A stretch of DNA of 64,000 nucleotides from positions 62,001 through 126,000 of the forward strand of contig JAPLGO010000009.1 of NCBI GenBank assembly GCA_026390115.1. The letters run 5' to 3'. Origin of the DNA: Campylobacterales bacterium. Lineage in GTDB: Bacteria; Campylobacterota; Campylobacteria; Campylobacterales; Sulfurimonadaceae. Under the pieces are notes generated by a model. That model saw only the letters and a program-made list of their open reading frames with translations. It was not told where the DNA came from and made no database searches. Position numbers and translations under genes: made by a program. Below, one piece after another: positions 8,419 to 16,138 of the stretch (position 1 is the stretch's first letter; the number at the start of each line of letters is the position of its first letter).

Positions 8419-9636
8419 TCAATATTTCAGTGCAAAAATTTCATTTACATAAGATGGCTTCCGCATGCCAATTAGGATGTAATCAATATTATCCCTTTGG
8501 GTTAAAAATTTCAATGCACACTCCTGCATAGAGCCATTGCACTCTTTAAATAAATCTTTAAATTTTGTTCTCGTGTTTTTAGAACACTCATGTAATACCA
8601 TTCTTTTATACTCTTGTAAAAAAAGATCAATAAAAACAAGAACATTCTCTATATGTTCTTTGTTTATAACTTCTAAAAACTTTTTAAAGCTTGGTATTAT
8701 TTGAGAGTAAAGGAAATACTCATAATCGCCAATCCACCCAAACTTGTGCTTATTTGCATCAAGTTGTTCCAAGAGATTGAACATTGGTTTCAAAGATTTA
8801 TTGTCACAAGCCTGCAGCAGTTCATTCAGATGATTGTAATATGTACTGCTTTCATCATAGTCGCAAAGTCTATATGATAAATTTTCAAATTGTGCATTGA
8901 AGGGTCTGTTTACCAAAACTCTTAATCCACTCCTTTTTGCCCAGGATGCGCATCTTAATCCATCTCTCTCAAGTAAATTTATAGGAAGTTGTATCGTTGA
9001 AAAACTATGAGTATTATTACCAACACTTTGTGAGGCACTGTCTGCCAATGTTAGTAAATCTTCATAAGGCAAAAACTCATCACTATTTTGAGGTTTTGAA
9101 AAGCTGTTTGAACTTATCCCATAAGAAAGGATTCTTCCACTTTTCACCTCTTCTTCGAGTGCTACAAAAGATTCAAACAATCTTCTATACATCTCATCAA
9201 GTCGCTCATCTTTGTTTGTACCTTTATTGATAGCATCTAAAAGATAGTATTCCGGGTTATGAATCAGATAACAACCAATTGAGTCCATCTCTAATCTTTT
9301 TAGAGTCTCTGTAAGTTGACTATGGATAAATGATTTAGCGATAGAATGGTAGCAATCCAAGCTGTACTCAACAACCTCTTCGAATGGTAACTCTTTATGC
9401 TGTTCTAAATTGCTTCCTTGAATATATCCAAATTTACTGACAATCTCTATTTTTAATTTTACTTCATTACTAAACCCACGTAAAGCAAGAGCAATAGCTC
9501 TCTCTGCTCCACCATCCATGTAATTTGATGATGTATCTATCATAGTAATGCCGGACTCTATTGCTTCTTTCAATGCTTCTATATGTTGTGGATTATAATC
9601 GCTTATTCTGTATGTTCCAAATGCGAAATTACTCAT
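8419..9636 (-). CDS. Aldo/keto reductase-family protein
   Basis: NAD(P)H-dependent oxidoreductase fold of the aldo/keto reductase superfamily. The catalytic tetrad can be picked out: Asp34 and Tyr39 in DTSSNYMDG, Lys68 in VSKFG, His126 in LIHNPEY. The 405-residue length exceeds a normal AKR (about 320), with extra helical sequence in the second half (about 220-370) before the closing motif TQRDNIDYILIGMRKPSYVNE, where the barrel ends. The ATG at 9636 has AGGA 7 nt upstream and is preferred over the TTG two codons earlier. It is downstream of the rplQ operon but separated by a hairpin. Substrate unknown. Confidence 0.82.
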   Translation of the reverse strand: MSNFAFGTYRISDYNPQHIEALKEAIESGITMIDTSSNYMDGGAERAIALALRGFSNEVKLKIEIVSKFGYIQGSNLEQHKELPFEEVVEYSLDCYHSIAKSFIHSQLTETLKRLEMDSIGCYLIHNPEYYLLDAINKGTNKDERLDEMYRRLFESFVALEEEVKSGRILSYGISSNSFSKPQNSDEFLPYEDLLTLADSASQSVGNNTHSFSTIQLPINLLERDGLRCASWAKRSGLRVLVNRPFNAQFENLSYRLCDYDESSTYYNHLNELLQACDNKSLKPMFNLLEQLDANKHKFGWIGDYEYFLYSQIIPSFKKFLEVINKEHIENVLVFIDLFLQEYKRMVLHECSKNTRTKFKDLFKECNGSMQECALKFLTQRDNIDYILIGMRKPSYVNEIFALKY

Positions 9637-9684
9637 TATCAAATCCTATTTAGTAATAATAAATGCATGCTCAAAATAGTTTGG

Positions 9685-9692
9685 CATGTGGA
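9685..9692 (-). repeat. TCCACATG octamer (intergenic copy)
   Basis: Copy of the over-represented octamer, here as TTCCACATGCC on the minus strand, in the spacer between rplQ and the aldo/keto reductase gene. Confidence 0.6.
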
Positions 9693-9717
9693 AAAATTTT
9701 TAAGGGGATTTTGAAGA

Positions 9718-9737
9718 TTTTGGGCAAGAGCCCAAAA
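9718..9737 (-). terminator. Hairpin after rplQ, probable operon terminator
   Basis: A perfect 8-bp stem TTTTGGGC (9718-9725) with GCCCAAAA (9730-9737), loop of 4 nt, starts 19 bases beyond the rplQ stop codon on the minus strand. The GC core flanked by A/T is typical of an intrinsic terminator, although in the minus-strand transcript the long T-run sits before the stem and only a short T-rich run follows. Confidence 0.55.
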
Positions 9738-9755
9738 AAAAGATTTATTGATAGA

Positions 9756-10106
9756 TTATACTAATTCAATAAATGCCATAGTAGTAGCATCACCACGGCG
9801 AATTCTAGTTCTGTTTATTCTTGTATAGCCACCTGGACGATCAACATACTTTGGTGCTATTTCATTCACTAGTGTTTTTGTTGCTTCTTTACTTTGAAGC
9901 GCTGCAAAAATCGCTTTGTGAGCGTTTGAATCGTTCTTACCAGCAATAGTGATAAGTTTTTCAACATAAGAACGAAGTTCTTTTGCTTTTTCAATAGTAG
10001 TTTCTATTTTACCATGTTCAATTAACGAAATACTTAGGTTCTTAAGTAAAGCTGCCCGATGCGAGCTTGTACGACCTAGTTTACGGTATCCATGACGATG
10101 TCTCAT
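9756..10106 (-). CDS. rplQ: 50S ribosomal protein L17
   Basis: Large-subunit ribosomal protein bL17, 116 residues. It opens with the invariant [17 protein letters not shown] and has the family core [14 protein letters not shown] and the C-terminal GGYTRI motif followed by RTRIRRGD. It is the last gene of the rpmJ-rpsM-rpsK-rpsD-rpoA-rplQ operon, 15 nt after rpoA, and is followed by a hairpin. Confidence 0.99.
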   Translation of the reverse strand: MRHRHGYRKLGRTSSHRAALLKNLSISLIEHGKIETTIEKAKELRSYVEKLITIAGKNDSNAHKAIFAALQSKEATKTLVNEIAPKYVDRPGGYTRINRTRIRRGDATTMAFIELV

Positions 10107-10121
10107 CTGTAATTCCTCTTA

Positions 10122-11120
10122 TTAAGCTTCTTTAGCTTCAATTTTCTTTTTTAGTGCACTAACTAAATCATCTGAAAGATCAGCTCCAACTGCAAAACCA
10201 AACTCTTGCACTTTTTCTATAATCTCATCATATGACTTTTTACCAAGGTTTTTAACATTTTTCAGATCATTAGTACTCATAAGCACTATTTCACCTATCA
10301 ACTTAATATTTGAGCGGTCAAGGCAGTTAAAACTACGCGCACTTAAACCCAAACTGTCAATATTAGTAGCTAACCTTTTAAGGTTAGGGTTCTCTTCAAC
10401 TCTTTCAATTGTTTTTGGTGCTTTGATACTAATCTCACTATTGAATACTGCTAGTTGAGCATACATAACTTCTAAAGAGTTTCTAAAAGCATCTAATGGA
10501 GATATTTGTCCATCAGTTCTTATATTTATGATTACTCTTTCAAAATTAGGATTGTCTTCTACAAGCACATTTTCAATTTTGTAAGTTGCACTGCGAACAG
10601 GAGTGAAATATGCATCAAGTGCTATATATCCATCTTCTAAAACATCATGTGTTTCTTCACTTGGCACATAACCGATACCCTGAGCAATCTTAATTTTAAA
10701 ATTAAGTGTTGAATCTTCATTTAATGTTGCCAATGGAGACTCAGGTGTCATAACTTCTACTTCACTATTAGAAAGATCAGAACCTTTAATTATACATGGA
10801 CCGACAAAGCTATAACTTATCTCTGCCTCAGTCACTCCACCATTTAATTTAAAGCGAATCTCTTTAAGATTTAGTATAAAGTCTGAAATATCCTCGAGCA
10901 TACCACGAACAGAGTCAAACTCATGCTTAGCACCCTCGATTTTTATAGCGATTGGCGCATAACCAACTGAGCTACTTAATAAAAAGCGGCGAAGTGGATG
11001 AGCCAAAGAGATTGCAAATCCGGTTTCAAATGGAAATGCAATAATATTAGCTTCATTATCACTAAGCTGTTCTACCTCAAATTCTTGAGGAGCAAGCGGA
11101 GTAGTTTTAATTTTCTTCAT
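10122..11120 (-). CDS. rpoA: RNA polymerase alpha subunit
   Basis: Alpha subunit that nucleates RNA polymerase assembly and contacts UP elements and activators. The start ATG at 11120 (MKKIKTTPL) has AAGGG upstream; a TTG two codons earlier is less likely. The N-terminal dimerisation domain shows [21 protein letters not shown], and the C-terminal domain has [21 protein letters not shown] followed by [11 protein letters not shown], the helix-hairpin-helix that binds DNA. Length 332 is normal. It sits 24 nt after rpsD in the ribosomal operon. Confidence 0.99.
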   Translation of the reverse strand: MKKIKTTPLAPQEFEVEQLSDNEANIIAFPFETGFAISLAHPLRRFLLSSSVGYAPIAIKIEGAKHEFDSVRGMLEDISDFILNLKEIRFKLNGGVTEAEISYSFVGPCIIKGSDLSNSEVEVMTPESPLATLNEDSTLNFKIKIAQGIGYVPSEETHDVLEDGYIALDAYFTPVRSATYKIENVLVEDNPNFERVIINIRTDGQISPLDAFRNSLEVMYAQLAVFNSEISIKAPKTIERVEENPNLKRLATNIDSLGLSARSFNCLDRSNIKLIGEIVLMSTNDLKNVKNLGKKSYDEIIEKVQEFGFAVGADLSDDLVSALKKKIEAKEA

Positions 11121-11143
11121 TCTCAAACGCCCTTATATAATAA

Positions 11144-11770
11144 TTATTTCGAGTAAAGTTCAACGATTAAGCGTTCTTCAACTGGAATAATAACTTCTTC
11201 ACGCTCTGGCAAACGAGTGAAAATACCAAATACTTTTTCAGCATCGATATCAACCCATGGAGCTAAACCTGTTTGATTAGTTAATTCTATAGCACGAACA
11301 ATTTGAACATTTTTCTTGCTAGCTTCACGAACTTCTATCTTCTGACCAGGTGTAACACGGTATGAAGGAATATTAACTTTTTTACCATCTACTAAAAAGT
11401 GACCATGTGTTACAAGTTGACGAGCAAAACGACGAGTTGAAGCAAAGCCCATACGATAAACAACATTATCAAGTCTTTGTTCAATCAGTGTTACAAGGTT
11501 TGTACCTGTGTTTCCATCACGACGCTTAGCCTCTACGAATAGTGCACGGAATTGCTTTTCAGAAACACCATACATGAATTTCGCTTTTTGCTTTTCATTT
11601 AACTGTAAACCGTATTCAGATACTTTTTTACGACGCTGACCATGTTGACCAGGAGCATAAGGACGTTTGTCTAATGCAGATTTACCTGCTAAACGACGCT
11701 CACCTTTAAGGTTAAGGCTTACTCCAAATCTTCTTTCGATTTTTTCTACTGGACCTCTATATCTTGCCAT
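11144..11770 (-). CDS. rpsD: 30S ribosomal protein S4
   Basis: uS4, the primary 16S rRNA-binding protein of the small-subunit body, 208 residues. It has the [14 protein letters not shown] start, the [10 protein letters not shown] motif, and the S4 RNA-binding domain ([12 protein letters not shown], then [14 protein letters not shown]). The zinc-binding cysteines found in some S4 proteins are absent, so it is the C-minus type. In many bacteria S4 represses its own operon; no such leader was recognised here. Confidence 0.99.
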   Translation of the reverse strand: MARYRGPVEKIERRFGVSLNLKGERRLAGKSALDKRPYAPGQHGQRRKKVSEYGLQLNEKQKAKFMYGVSEKQFRALFVEAKRRDGNTGTNLVTLIEQRLDNVVYRMGFASTRRFARQLVTHGHFLVDGKKVNIPSYRVTPGQKIEVREASKKNVQIVRAIELTNQTGLAPWVDIDAEKVFGIFTRLPEREEVIIPVEERLIVELYSK

Positions 11771-11781
11771 CAGTAATCTCC

Positions 11782-12174
11782 TTAAACTCTACGACGCTTA
11801 GGTGCGCGACAACCGTTGTGTGGTAATGGAGTAACATCTTTCATAAATGTAACACGAATACCCTCAATTCCACCTACTGCCTTAGTTGCTGTCTCACGAC
11901 CAGAACCAGGACCTTGAACTCTAATACCGAGCTCTTTTATACCATGTACTTTTGCTTTTGCTACTGCATCTTCTACAGCCGCTTGAGCAGCGAATGGAGT
12001 AGATTTTTTTGAACCTTTAAAGCCAAGGCTACCAGCAGAACTCCAAGCAATCATGTTGCCCATTTCATCAGTAATAGTTACAAGAGTATTGTTAAATGAT
12101 GCAGAAATATGTACAACACCACGGGCAATATTCTTTTTTATTACTTTTTTTCTTACAGCTTTTCTCTTTGCCAT
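11782..12174 (-). CDS. rpsK: 30S ribosomal protein S11
   Basis: uS11 of the small-subunit platform, 130 residues. Typical segments are [34 protein letters not shown] and the C-terminal [13 protein letters not shown]. It follows rpsM after 10 nt and precedes rpsD by 11 nt. Confidence 0.99.
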   Translation of the reverse strand: MAKRKAVRKKVIKKNIARGVVHISASFNNTLVTITDEMGNMIAWSSAGSLGFKGSKKSTPFAAQAAVEDAVAKAKVHGIKELGIRVQGPGSGRETATKAVGGIEGIRVTFMKDVTPLPHNGCRAPKRRRV

Positions 12175-12184
12175 CTGCTAATCC

Positions 12185-12547
12185 TTATGCTGCGCCGACA
12201 GTTTTGCGTTTACCTTTACGAGTACGCGCATTTGTCTTAGTTTTTTGTCCACGACATGGAAGACCACGACGGTGACGAAGACCACGGTATGAACCTAAAT
12301 CCATAAGTGCCTTAATATCCATAGCAACTTTTTTACGAAGATCACCCTCTACCATGTGGTTAGCACGGATTTCATTCGTAATAGATGCTACTTCATCTTC
12401 GTTTAGTTCATAAACTCTTTTGTTATAGTCAATACCTGTAGCGTCTAAAATTAGACGAGAAGCATGAAGACCAATCCCATAGACATATGTTAGACCATAC
12501 TCTATTCTTTTTTTCTTTGGTAAATCAACACCTGATATACGAGCCAT
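12185..12547 (-). CDS. rpsM: 30S ribosomal protein S13
   Basis: uS13 of the small-subunit head, which contacts the large subunit and P-site tRNA. The 120-residue sequence begins [15 protein letters not shown] and ends with the conserved basic tail [20 protein letters not shown]. It follows rpmJ after 2 nt. Confidence 0.99.
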   Translation of the reverse strand: MARISGVDLPKKKRIEYGLTYVYGIGLHASRLILDATGIDYNKRVYELNEDEVASITNEIRANHMVEGDLRKKVAMDIKALMDLGSYRGLRHRRGLPCRGQKTKTNARTRKGKRKTVGAA

Positions 12548-12549
12548 GG

Positions 12550-12663
12550 TTATCCTTGTCTCTGTTTATGTTTTTTAACTTTGCAGATTACTCTTACAAT
12601 GCCTTTTCTTTTGACAACTATACAGTCATCACACATCTTCTTAACTGAAGCACGCACTTTCAT
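12550..12663 (-). CDS. rpmJ: 50S ribosomal protein L36
   Basis: bL36, 37 residues, smallest large-subunit protein. The sequence [17 protein letters not shown] is diagnostic, and the zinc-type ligands Cys11, Cys14, Cys27 and His32 are all present, so this is the zinc-binding paralogue. GGAG lies 7 nt before the ATG. It is the first gene of the operon in this window; infA and secY, common upstream neighbours, are absent because a divergent plus-strand unit begins at 12934. Confidence 0.97.
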   Translation of the reverse strand: MKVRASVKKMCDDCIVVKRKGIVRVICKVKKHKQRQG

Positions 12664-12737
12664 TGAAAGCTCCTATTTTGACTTTTCTTTACTGCATTTA
12701 GGTAGTTTGAACTTACCAATACTTTTAACTATATAGG

Positions 12738-12743
12738 ATTATA
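12738..12743 (-). promoter_or_regulatory. -10 box, probable promoter of the rpmJ-rplQ operon
   Basis: On the minus strand TATAAT occurs about 75 nt upstream of rpmJ, with a T-rich stretch (GTGTTTTTATC) immediately before it and no clear -35 box, as is usual for the main sigma factor of epsilonproteobacteria. It is the only good -10 in the spacer on this strand, which places the transcription start near 12731. Confidence 0.5.
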
Positions 12744-12887
12744 TAGATAAAAACACTCAACTTTTATGTTAAAACAGCAAAGCGGATGTGGATTGTACAC
12801 AAATAAATGTAAAAATTTTATTAAGCGTATATATTTTTATTTATTTCACCGGTATTTAAGTTGATAAATTATTGTTTACACATTTTT

Positions 12888-12903
12888 TATAATTCGCTAC
12901 AAT
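12888..12903 (+). promoter_or_regulatory. -10 boxes, probable promoter of the GKCG-peptide operon
   Basis: TATAAT at 12888-12893 follows a T-run, and TACAAT lies at 12898-12903; both are 30-40 nt before the ATG at 12934. A -35 box at standard spacing is not evident. An AAAGGA ribosome binding site lies at about 12922. Confidence 0.45.
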
Positions 12904-12933
12904 ATATTTAACTTAATTTACAAAAGGATTTTT

Positions 12934-13179
12934 ATGAAAAAACTTACTCCCTTCTCTTTGCTCGCCACTTCGGTTCTTTTAATTTTACTCAGCGGTACAA
13001 GTGCCAGTGCCGGAATGAAATGCGGCGATGGAAAATGCGGAAGTTCTATGAAAGAAGCCGCCACTAACTCTGGCGAAGATAAAAAAGAATCTATGAAAGA
13101 GATGAAATGCGGTTCTGGGAAATGTGGAAGCATGAAAGCAACTGCTCCTAGTGATACAAATACAACTCAAGCAAAATAA
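12934..13179 (+). CDS. Secreted cysteine-rich peptide with two GKCG motifs
   Basis: An 81-residue protein with a signal peptide of about 26 residues ending in SASA. The mature part is low-complexity and polar and contains two copies of the nonamer MKCGxGKCG (near residues 28 and 58), each with two cysteines, separated by a Lys/Glu/Ser linker. The motif resembles the repeated EGKCG of HvfA-type and other bufferin-like peptides whose cysteines are converted to metal-binding oxazolone/thioamide groups by MNIO (DUF692) enzymes. No MNIO gene is in the window, so modification is unproven; plain thiol metal binding is the alternative. The next gene, 4 nt downstream, carries the same motif in its tail. 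Confidence 0.8.
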   Translation: MKKLTPFSLLATSVLLILLSGTSASAGMKCGDGKCGSSMKEAATNSGEDKKESMKEMKCGSGKCGSMKATAPSDTNTTQAK

Positions 13180-13183
13180 GTAA

Positions 13184-13882
13184 ATGAAAGAGTATATCTA
13201 TTTTGGTGAAGTTGTAAAACCTTACGATGTGAGAGTATTAAATGAGAGGGAGGCAAGAGCCGGTGCCGGAATCCTCTTTTTGTTTGCAGTCACATCTTTT
13301 ATGAACTCCTATCTTCTTCATGAGTTTATATTTACGCAAATTTTTGTAACGGTATTTATGATAGATTTTATTATAAGAATTTTCATAAATCCGAAATTTG
13401 CTCCTAGTTTACTCCTAGGGCGTGTCATGGTACAAAATCAAACACCCGAGTATGTCGGAGCGCCGCAAAAGAGATGGGCTTGGTTTATAGGTCTTTATTT
13501 GTCAATCATAATGTTTTTTTTAATTGTTGTTTTTAATGTTATGACGCCTATTAAAATCATAATTTGTTTACTTTGTCTTACACTCCTTTTTTCTGAAGCA
13601 GCCTTTGGAATATGTGTAGGTTGCAAGATTTTCAACTTTATCAACAAAGAGAACCCAAAACTTTGTCCCGGTGGAACATGTGAAATACGAACAAAAGATG
13701 AGATACAAAAAATTTCTACACTCCAAAAAGCAATTATTATAACTTTTGTAGTTGTTGTCTCGTTCGTCACTTACGAGTTAGCATTCAATAAACATGAAAC
13801 GGCTAATACTAAGAATGAAGGTAAAAGTTCTAAATGTGAGACAGGAAAATGTGATACGGGTAAATGCGGAAGTGCGAAGTAA
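13184..13882 (+). CDS. DUF4395-family membrane protein with a GKCG C-terminal tail
   Basis: A 232-residue inner-membrane protein recognised as DUF4395 from the segments YDVRVLNEREARAGAG near the start, IFINPKFAPSLLLGR and NQTPEYVGAPQKR before the middle helices. Hydrophobic segments lie near residues 28-58, 103-125, 125-145 and 185-207. Before the last helix is a cysteine cluster (GICVGC, then CPGGTCE). After it comes a tail with three cysteines in CETGKCDTGKCG, echoing the upstream secreted peptide. Function of DUF4395 is unknown. Overlap of motif and 4-nt spacing argue that peptide and membrane protein work together, perhaps in thiol redox or metal handling; this is inference. Confidence 0.78.
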   Translation: MKEYIYFGEVVKPYDVRVLNEREARAGAGILFLFAVTSFMNSYLLHEFIFTQIFVTVFMIDFIIRIFINPKFAPSLLLGRVMVQNQTPEYVGAPQKRWAWFIGLYLSIIMFFLIVVFNVMTPIKIIICLLCLTLLFSEAAFGICVGCKIFNFINKENPKLCPGGTCEIRTKDEIQKISTLQKAIIITFVVVVSFVTYELAFNKHETANTKNEGKSSKCETGKCDTGKCGSAK

Positions 13883-13906
13883 TAGCTTTATAAAGAATAT
13901 TTGCCG

Positions 13907-14398
13907 ATGATTTTAAACTCTCGCAGAATTTTTTTAAAAACTGCTCTTTTTGGCGGTGCTGTTTTAGTTATGTACGGGGCAACTGTTTTTGGAGCAGTTT
14001 CACCCATGCAAACCATGGCTCTTGTTCAAGAAGATTTATTTCCGCATGCCAAAAGTCTAGGTATTAAGACAGAGGCGTATTTAACTCTCATATTAAGCCA
14101 CTCAAAAGTAACTCCCAAAGAAAAAGATTTTTTAAGAAACGGTGTTCAATGGCTCAACGAAGAGGCTGTAAAAATGTACAAAAAAATGTATAGCAACCTC
14201 TCAGAGAGCGAGAGGCAAGCCGTATTAAAAAGCATTGCCAAGTACAAATGGGGCGAAAAGTGGATAAATAAAATGCTTACCTATATTATGGAAGCAACTT
14301 TTAGTGACGAAATTTACGGCGTTTGTAAAAACTCTGCCAGAGCAGCATGGCTAAAGTTTGAAACTGGGTATCCCCACCCCAAAGAGGCGTATCTGTGA
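13907..14398 (+). CDS. Gluconate 2-dehydrogenase subunit 3-like protein
   Basis: A 163-residue protein starting, I infer, at the ATG at 13907 (MILNSRRIFLK), because the TTG two codons earlier is too close to the weak AAAGAAT site. SRRIFLKTALFGGA is a twin-arginine signal, so it should be exported folded. The remaining sequence is helical and matches the small subunit 3 of membrane-bound gluconate-type dehydrogenases (Gluconate_2-dh3), which partners a GMC flavoprotein. The next gene overlaps its stop by one base and encodes such a GMC protein, which supports the assignment. A c-type cytochrome subunit, expected in the classical three-subunit enzyme, is not present here. Confidence 0.75.
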   Translation: MILNSRRIFLKTALFGGAVLVMYGATVFGAVSPMQTMALVQEDLFPHAKSLGIKTEAYLTLILSHSKVTPKEKDFLRNGVQWLNEEAVKMYKKMYSNLSESERQAVLKSIAKYKWGEKWINKMLTYIMEATFSDEIYGVCKNSARAAWLKFETGYPHPKEAYL

Positions 14399-16050
14399 TG
14401 TACGATGTTTGCATAATCGGAAGCGGAGCCGGCGGTTCACCCATAGCGTATGAGCTCAGCCATGCAGGATTCAGCGTCATTGTGCTTGAAAAAGGCAAAA
14501 ATTATAGAGAAGAAGATTTCAACAAAGATGAGTTGGCAGTTTGTCGTCGTGATTTTTTCACTCCAAATTTAGCAGATGAGCAACATGTTATCAATCAAAG
14601 AGCCGAAGATGGGGCAATAAGCCGACATGTAGGAAGCGAAAATGATTGGAGCTTTTGGAACGGCTCGATGGTCGGAGGCTCATCCAATCTTATGAGCGGT
14701 TATTTTCATCGTATGAAGCCAAATGATTTTAAGCTCCTCTCGGTTTATGGTGCGATAAAAGGTGCAAATGTTGCTGATTGGTGCATTTCATATGAGGAAT
14801 TAGAACCTTACTATGAAAAAGCAGAAAGAATAATCGGTGTATCGGGAGAAGTGGTAAAACATAAGTTTTTAGAGCCAAGAAGCACTCCAAATTTTCCACA
14901 TGCCAAACTTGAAGAGAGTGGTGTAACGAAATGGTTTGATAAGGCATGTGTGAGTTTAAATTATGAGAGCATTCCAACTCCAAGAGCTATACTCTCAACT
15001 TCAAAAGATGGTAGAAATGGCTGTTCCTACTCAAACTTTTGCGGAAGTTACGGATGTGCAACAGGAGCAAAAGGGAGTGCCAGAGCGGCTCTGCTTCAAA
15101 AATGTGATGCAAAAATTGTTACGGAAGCTTTTGTATATAAACTGGAGAGTGATGCAAAAAAAATCACAAAAGCCTACTATTACGATGACAATCTTACTAC
15201 ACACACTGTTGAGGCTAAAATCTTTGTTTTGGCTGCCCAAGCTATAGAAAGTTCTCGCCTACTTTTAAATTCAAAAAACAGATACTTTCCCCATGGCATT
15301 GCAAATAACTCCAACCAAGTCGGCAGAAACCTTATTTTTTCAGCCGGAGGAAGCGGTTCCGGGCGATTTAATTTTGAGAAGTTATCGCAAGAGCAGCAAA
15401 AAGAGCTGATGCAAACAGGAGTGTTTTTTAACCGCTCTCTTCAACAGTGGTACGAATATGAAGCGGGTGAAAAAAAGCGAAAAGGCGGAACAATCGACTT
15501 TTTATTTGAACATCAAAATATCATTCCAAGAGTGAAAAGAGAGTTTTATGATGATGAAGAAAATATCATCTGGGGTGAAGCATTGGCAAATAAAATCCAT
15601 AAACGACTTACAACTTCAAGGGTTCTGTCTTTTGAAGTTTTTAATGATTGGCTACCGACTGACGATTGTTTTGTAAGTGTAGATGACGAAGTGAAAGACA
15701 AATTCCACATGCCGGTCGGCGTAATAAATCTATCGGGACACAAACATGATTTGGAAGTGGGCGAATATTTGGCGAAGAAGGCTGTTAAGGTTTTAAGAGA
15801 GATGGGAGCAGAAGAGATTCACTCCAGTATCTCATCCTCCCCACCGCCAAATTTAGTAGCCGGCGGATGCAGATTCGGTGCAAACCCTCAAACCTCTGTA
15901 TTGGATAAAAATTGCAAAGCCCATGAACTGGAAAACCTCTATATAACAGACGCCTCTTTTATGCCGACAGGAGGAAGCGTCCCCTACACATGGACAATTT
16001 ACGCCAACTCTTTTCGCGTGGCAGAGGTCATAAAAAAACACTTAGCTTGA
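14398..16050 (+). CDS. GMC-family FAD-dependent oxidoreductase
   Basis: Flavoprotein of the glucose-methanol-choline family, 550 residues, starting at the ATG at 14398 that overlaps the previous stop (TGATG). The FAD motif GSGAGGSPIAYEL is at residues 8-20, GSENDWSFWNGSMVGGSSN near 80 matches the flavin-covering GMC signature, and the C-terminus has NLYITDASFMPTGGSVPYTWTIYAN. Cysteines cluster in GCSYSNFCGSYGC near residue 210. It lacks its own signal peptide and probably leaves the cell with the Tat-bearing subunit encoded just upstream. The substrate is likely a sugar acid or alcohol, but this cannot be decided from sequence. Confidence 0.85.
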   Translation: MYDVCIIGSGAGGSPIAYELSHAGFSVIVLEKGKNYREEDFNKDELAVCRRDFFTPNLADEQHVINQRAEDGAISRHVGSENDWSFWNGSMVGGSSNLMSGYFHRMKPNDFKLLSVYGAIKGANVADWCISYEELEPYYEKAERIIGVSGEVVKHKFLEPRSTPNFPHAKLEESGVTKWFDKACVSLNYESIPTPRAILSTSKDGRNGCSYSNFCGSYGCATGAKGSARAALLQKCDAKIVTEAFVYKLESDAKKITKAYYYDDNLTTHTVEAKIFVLAAQAIESSRLLLNSKNRYFPHGIANNSNQVGRNLIFSAGGSGSGRFNFEKLSQEQQKELMQTGVFFNRSLQQWYEYEAGEKKRKGGTIDFLFEHQNIIPRVKREFYDDEENIIWGEALANKIHKRLTTSRVLSFEVFNDWLPTDDCFVSVDDEVKDKFHMPVGVINLSGHKHDLEVGEYLAKKAVKVLREMGAEEIHSSISSSPPPNLVAGGCRFGANPQTSVLDKNCKAHELENLYITDASFMPTGGSVPYTWTIYANSFRVAEVIKKHLA

Positions 16051-16138
16051 CTTTAACGATTTTTCTTATAGCTTTGTTTCCAAACTTTTTAAGACAAAAG
16101 ATTATAAACTCCACGAATTCAATTTTTGTAGGTATTTT

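Noticed and set aside
9718-9737. Attenuator for the aldo/keto reductase gene
   Set aside because: The hairpin lies 19 bases after rplQ and about 80 bases before the reductase start, which suits an operon terminator better.
13601-13700. Heme-binding CxxCH site in the DUF4395 protein
   Set aside because: The cysteine pairs (GICVGC, CPGGTC) are not followed by histidine, so covalent heme attachment is not supported.
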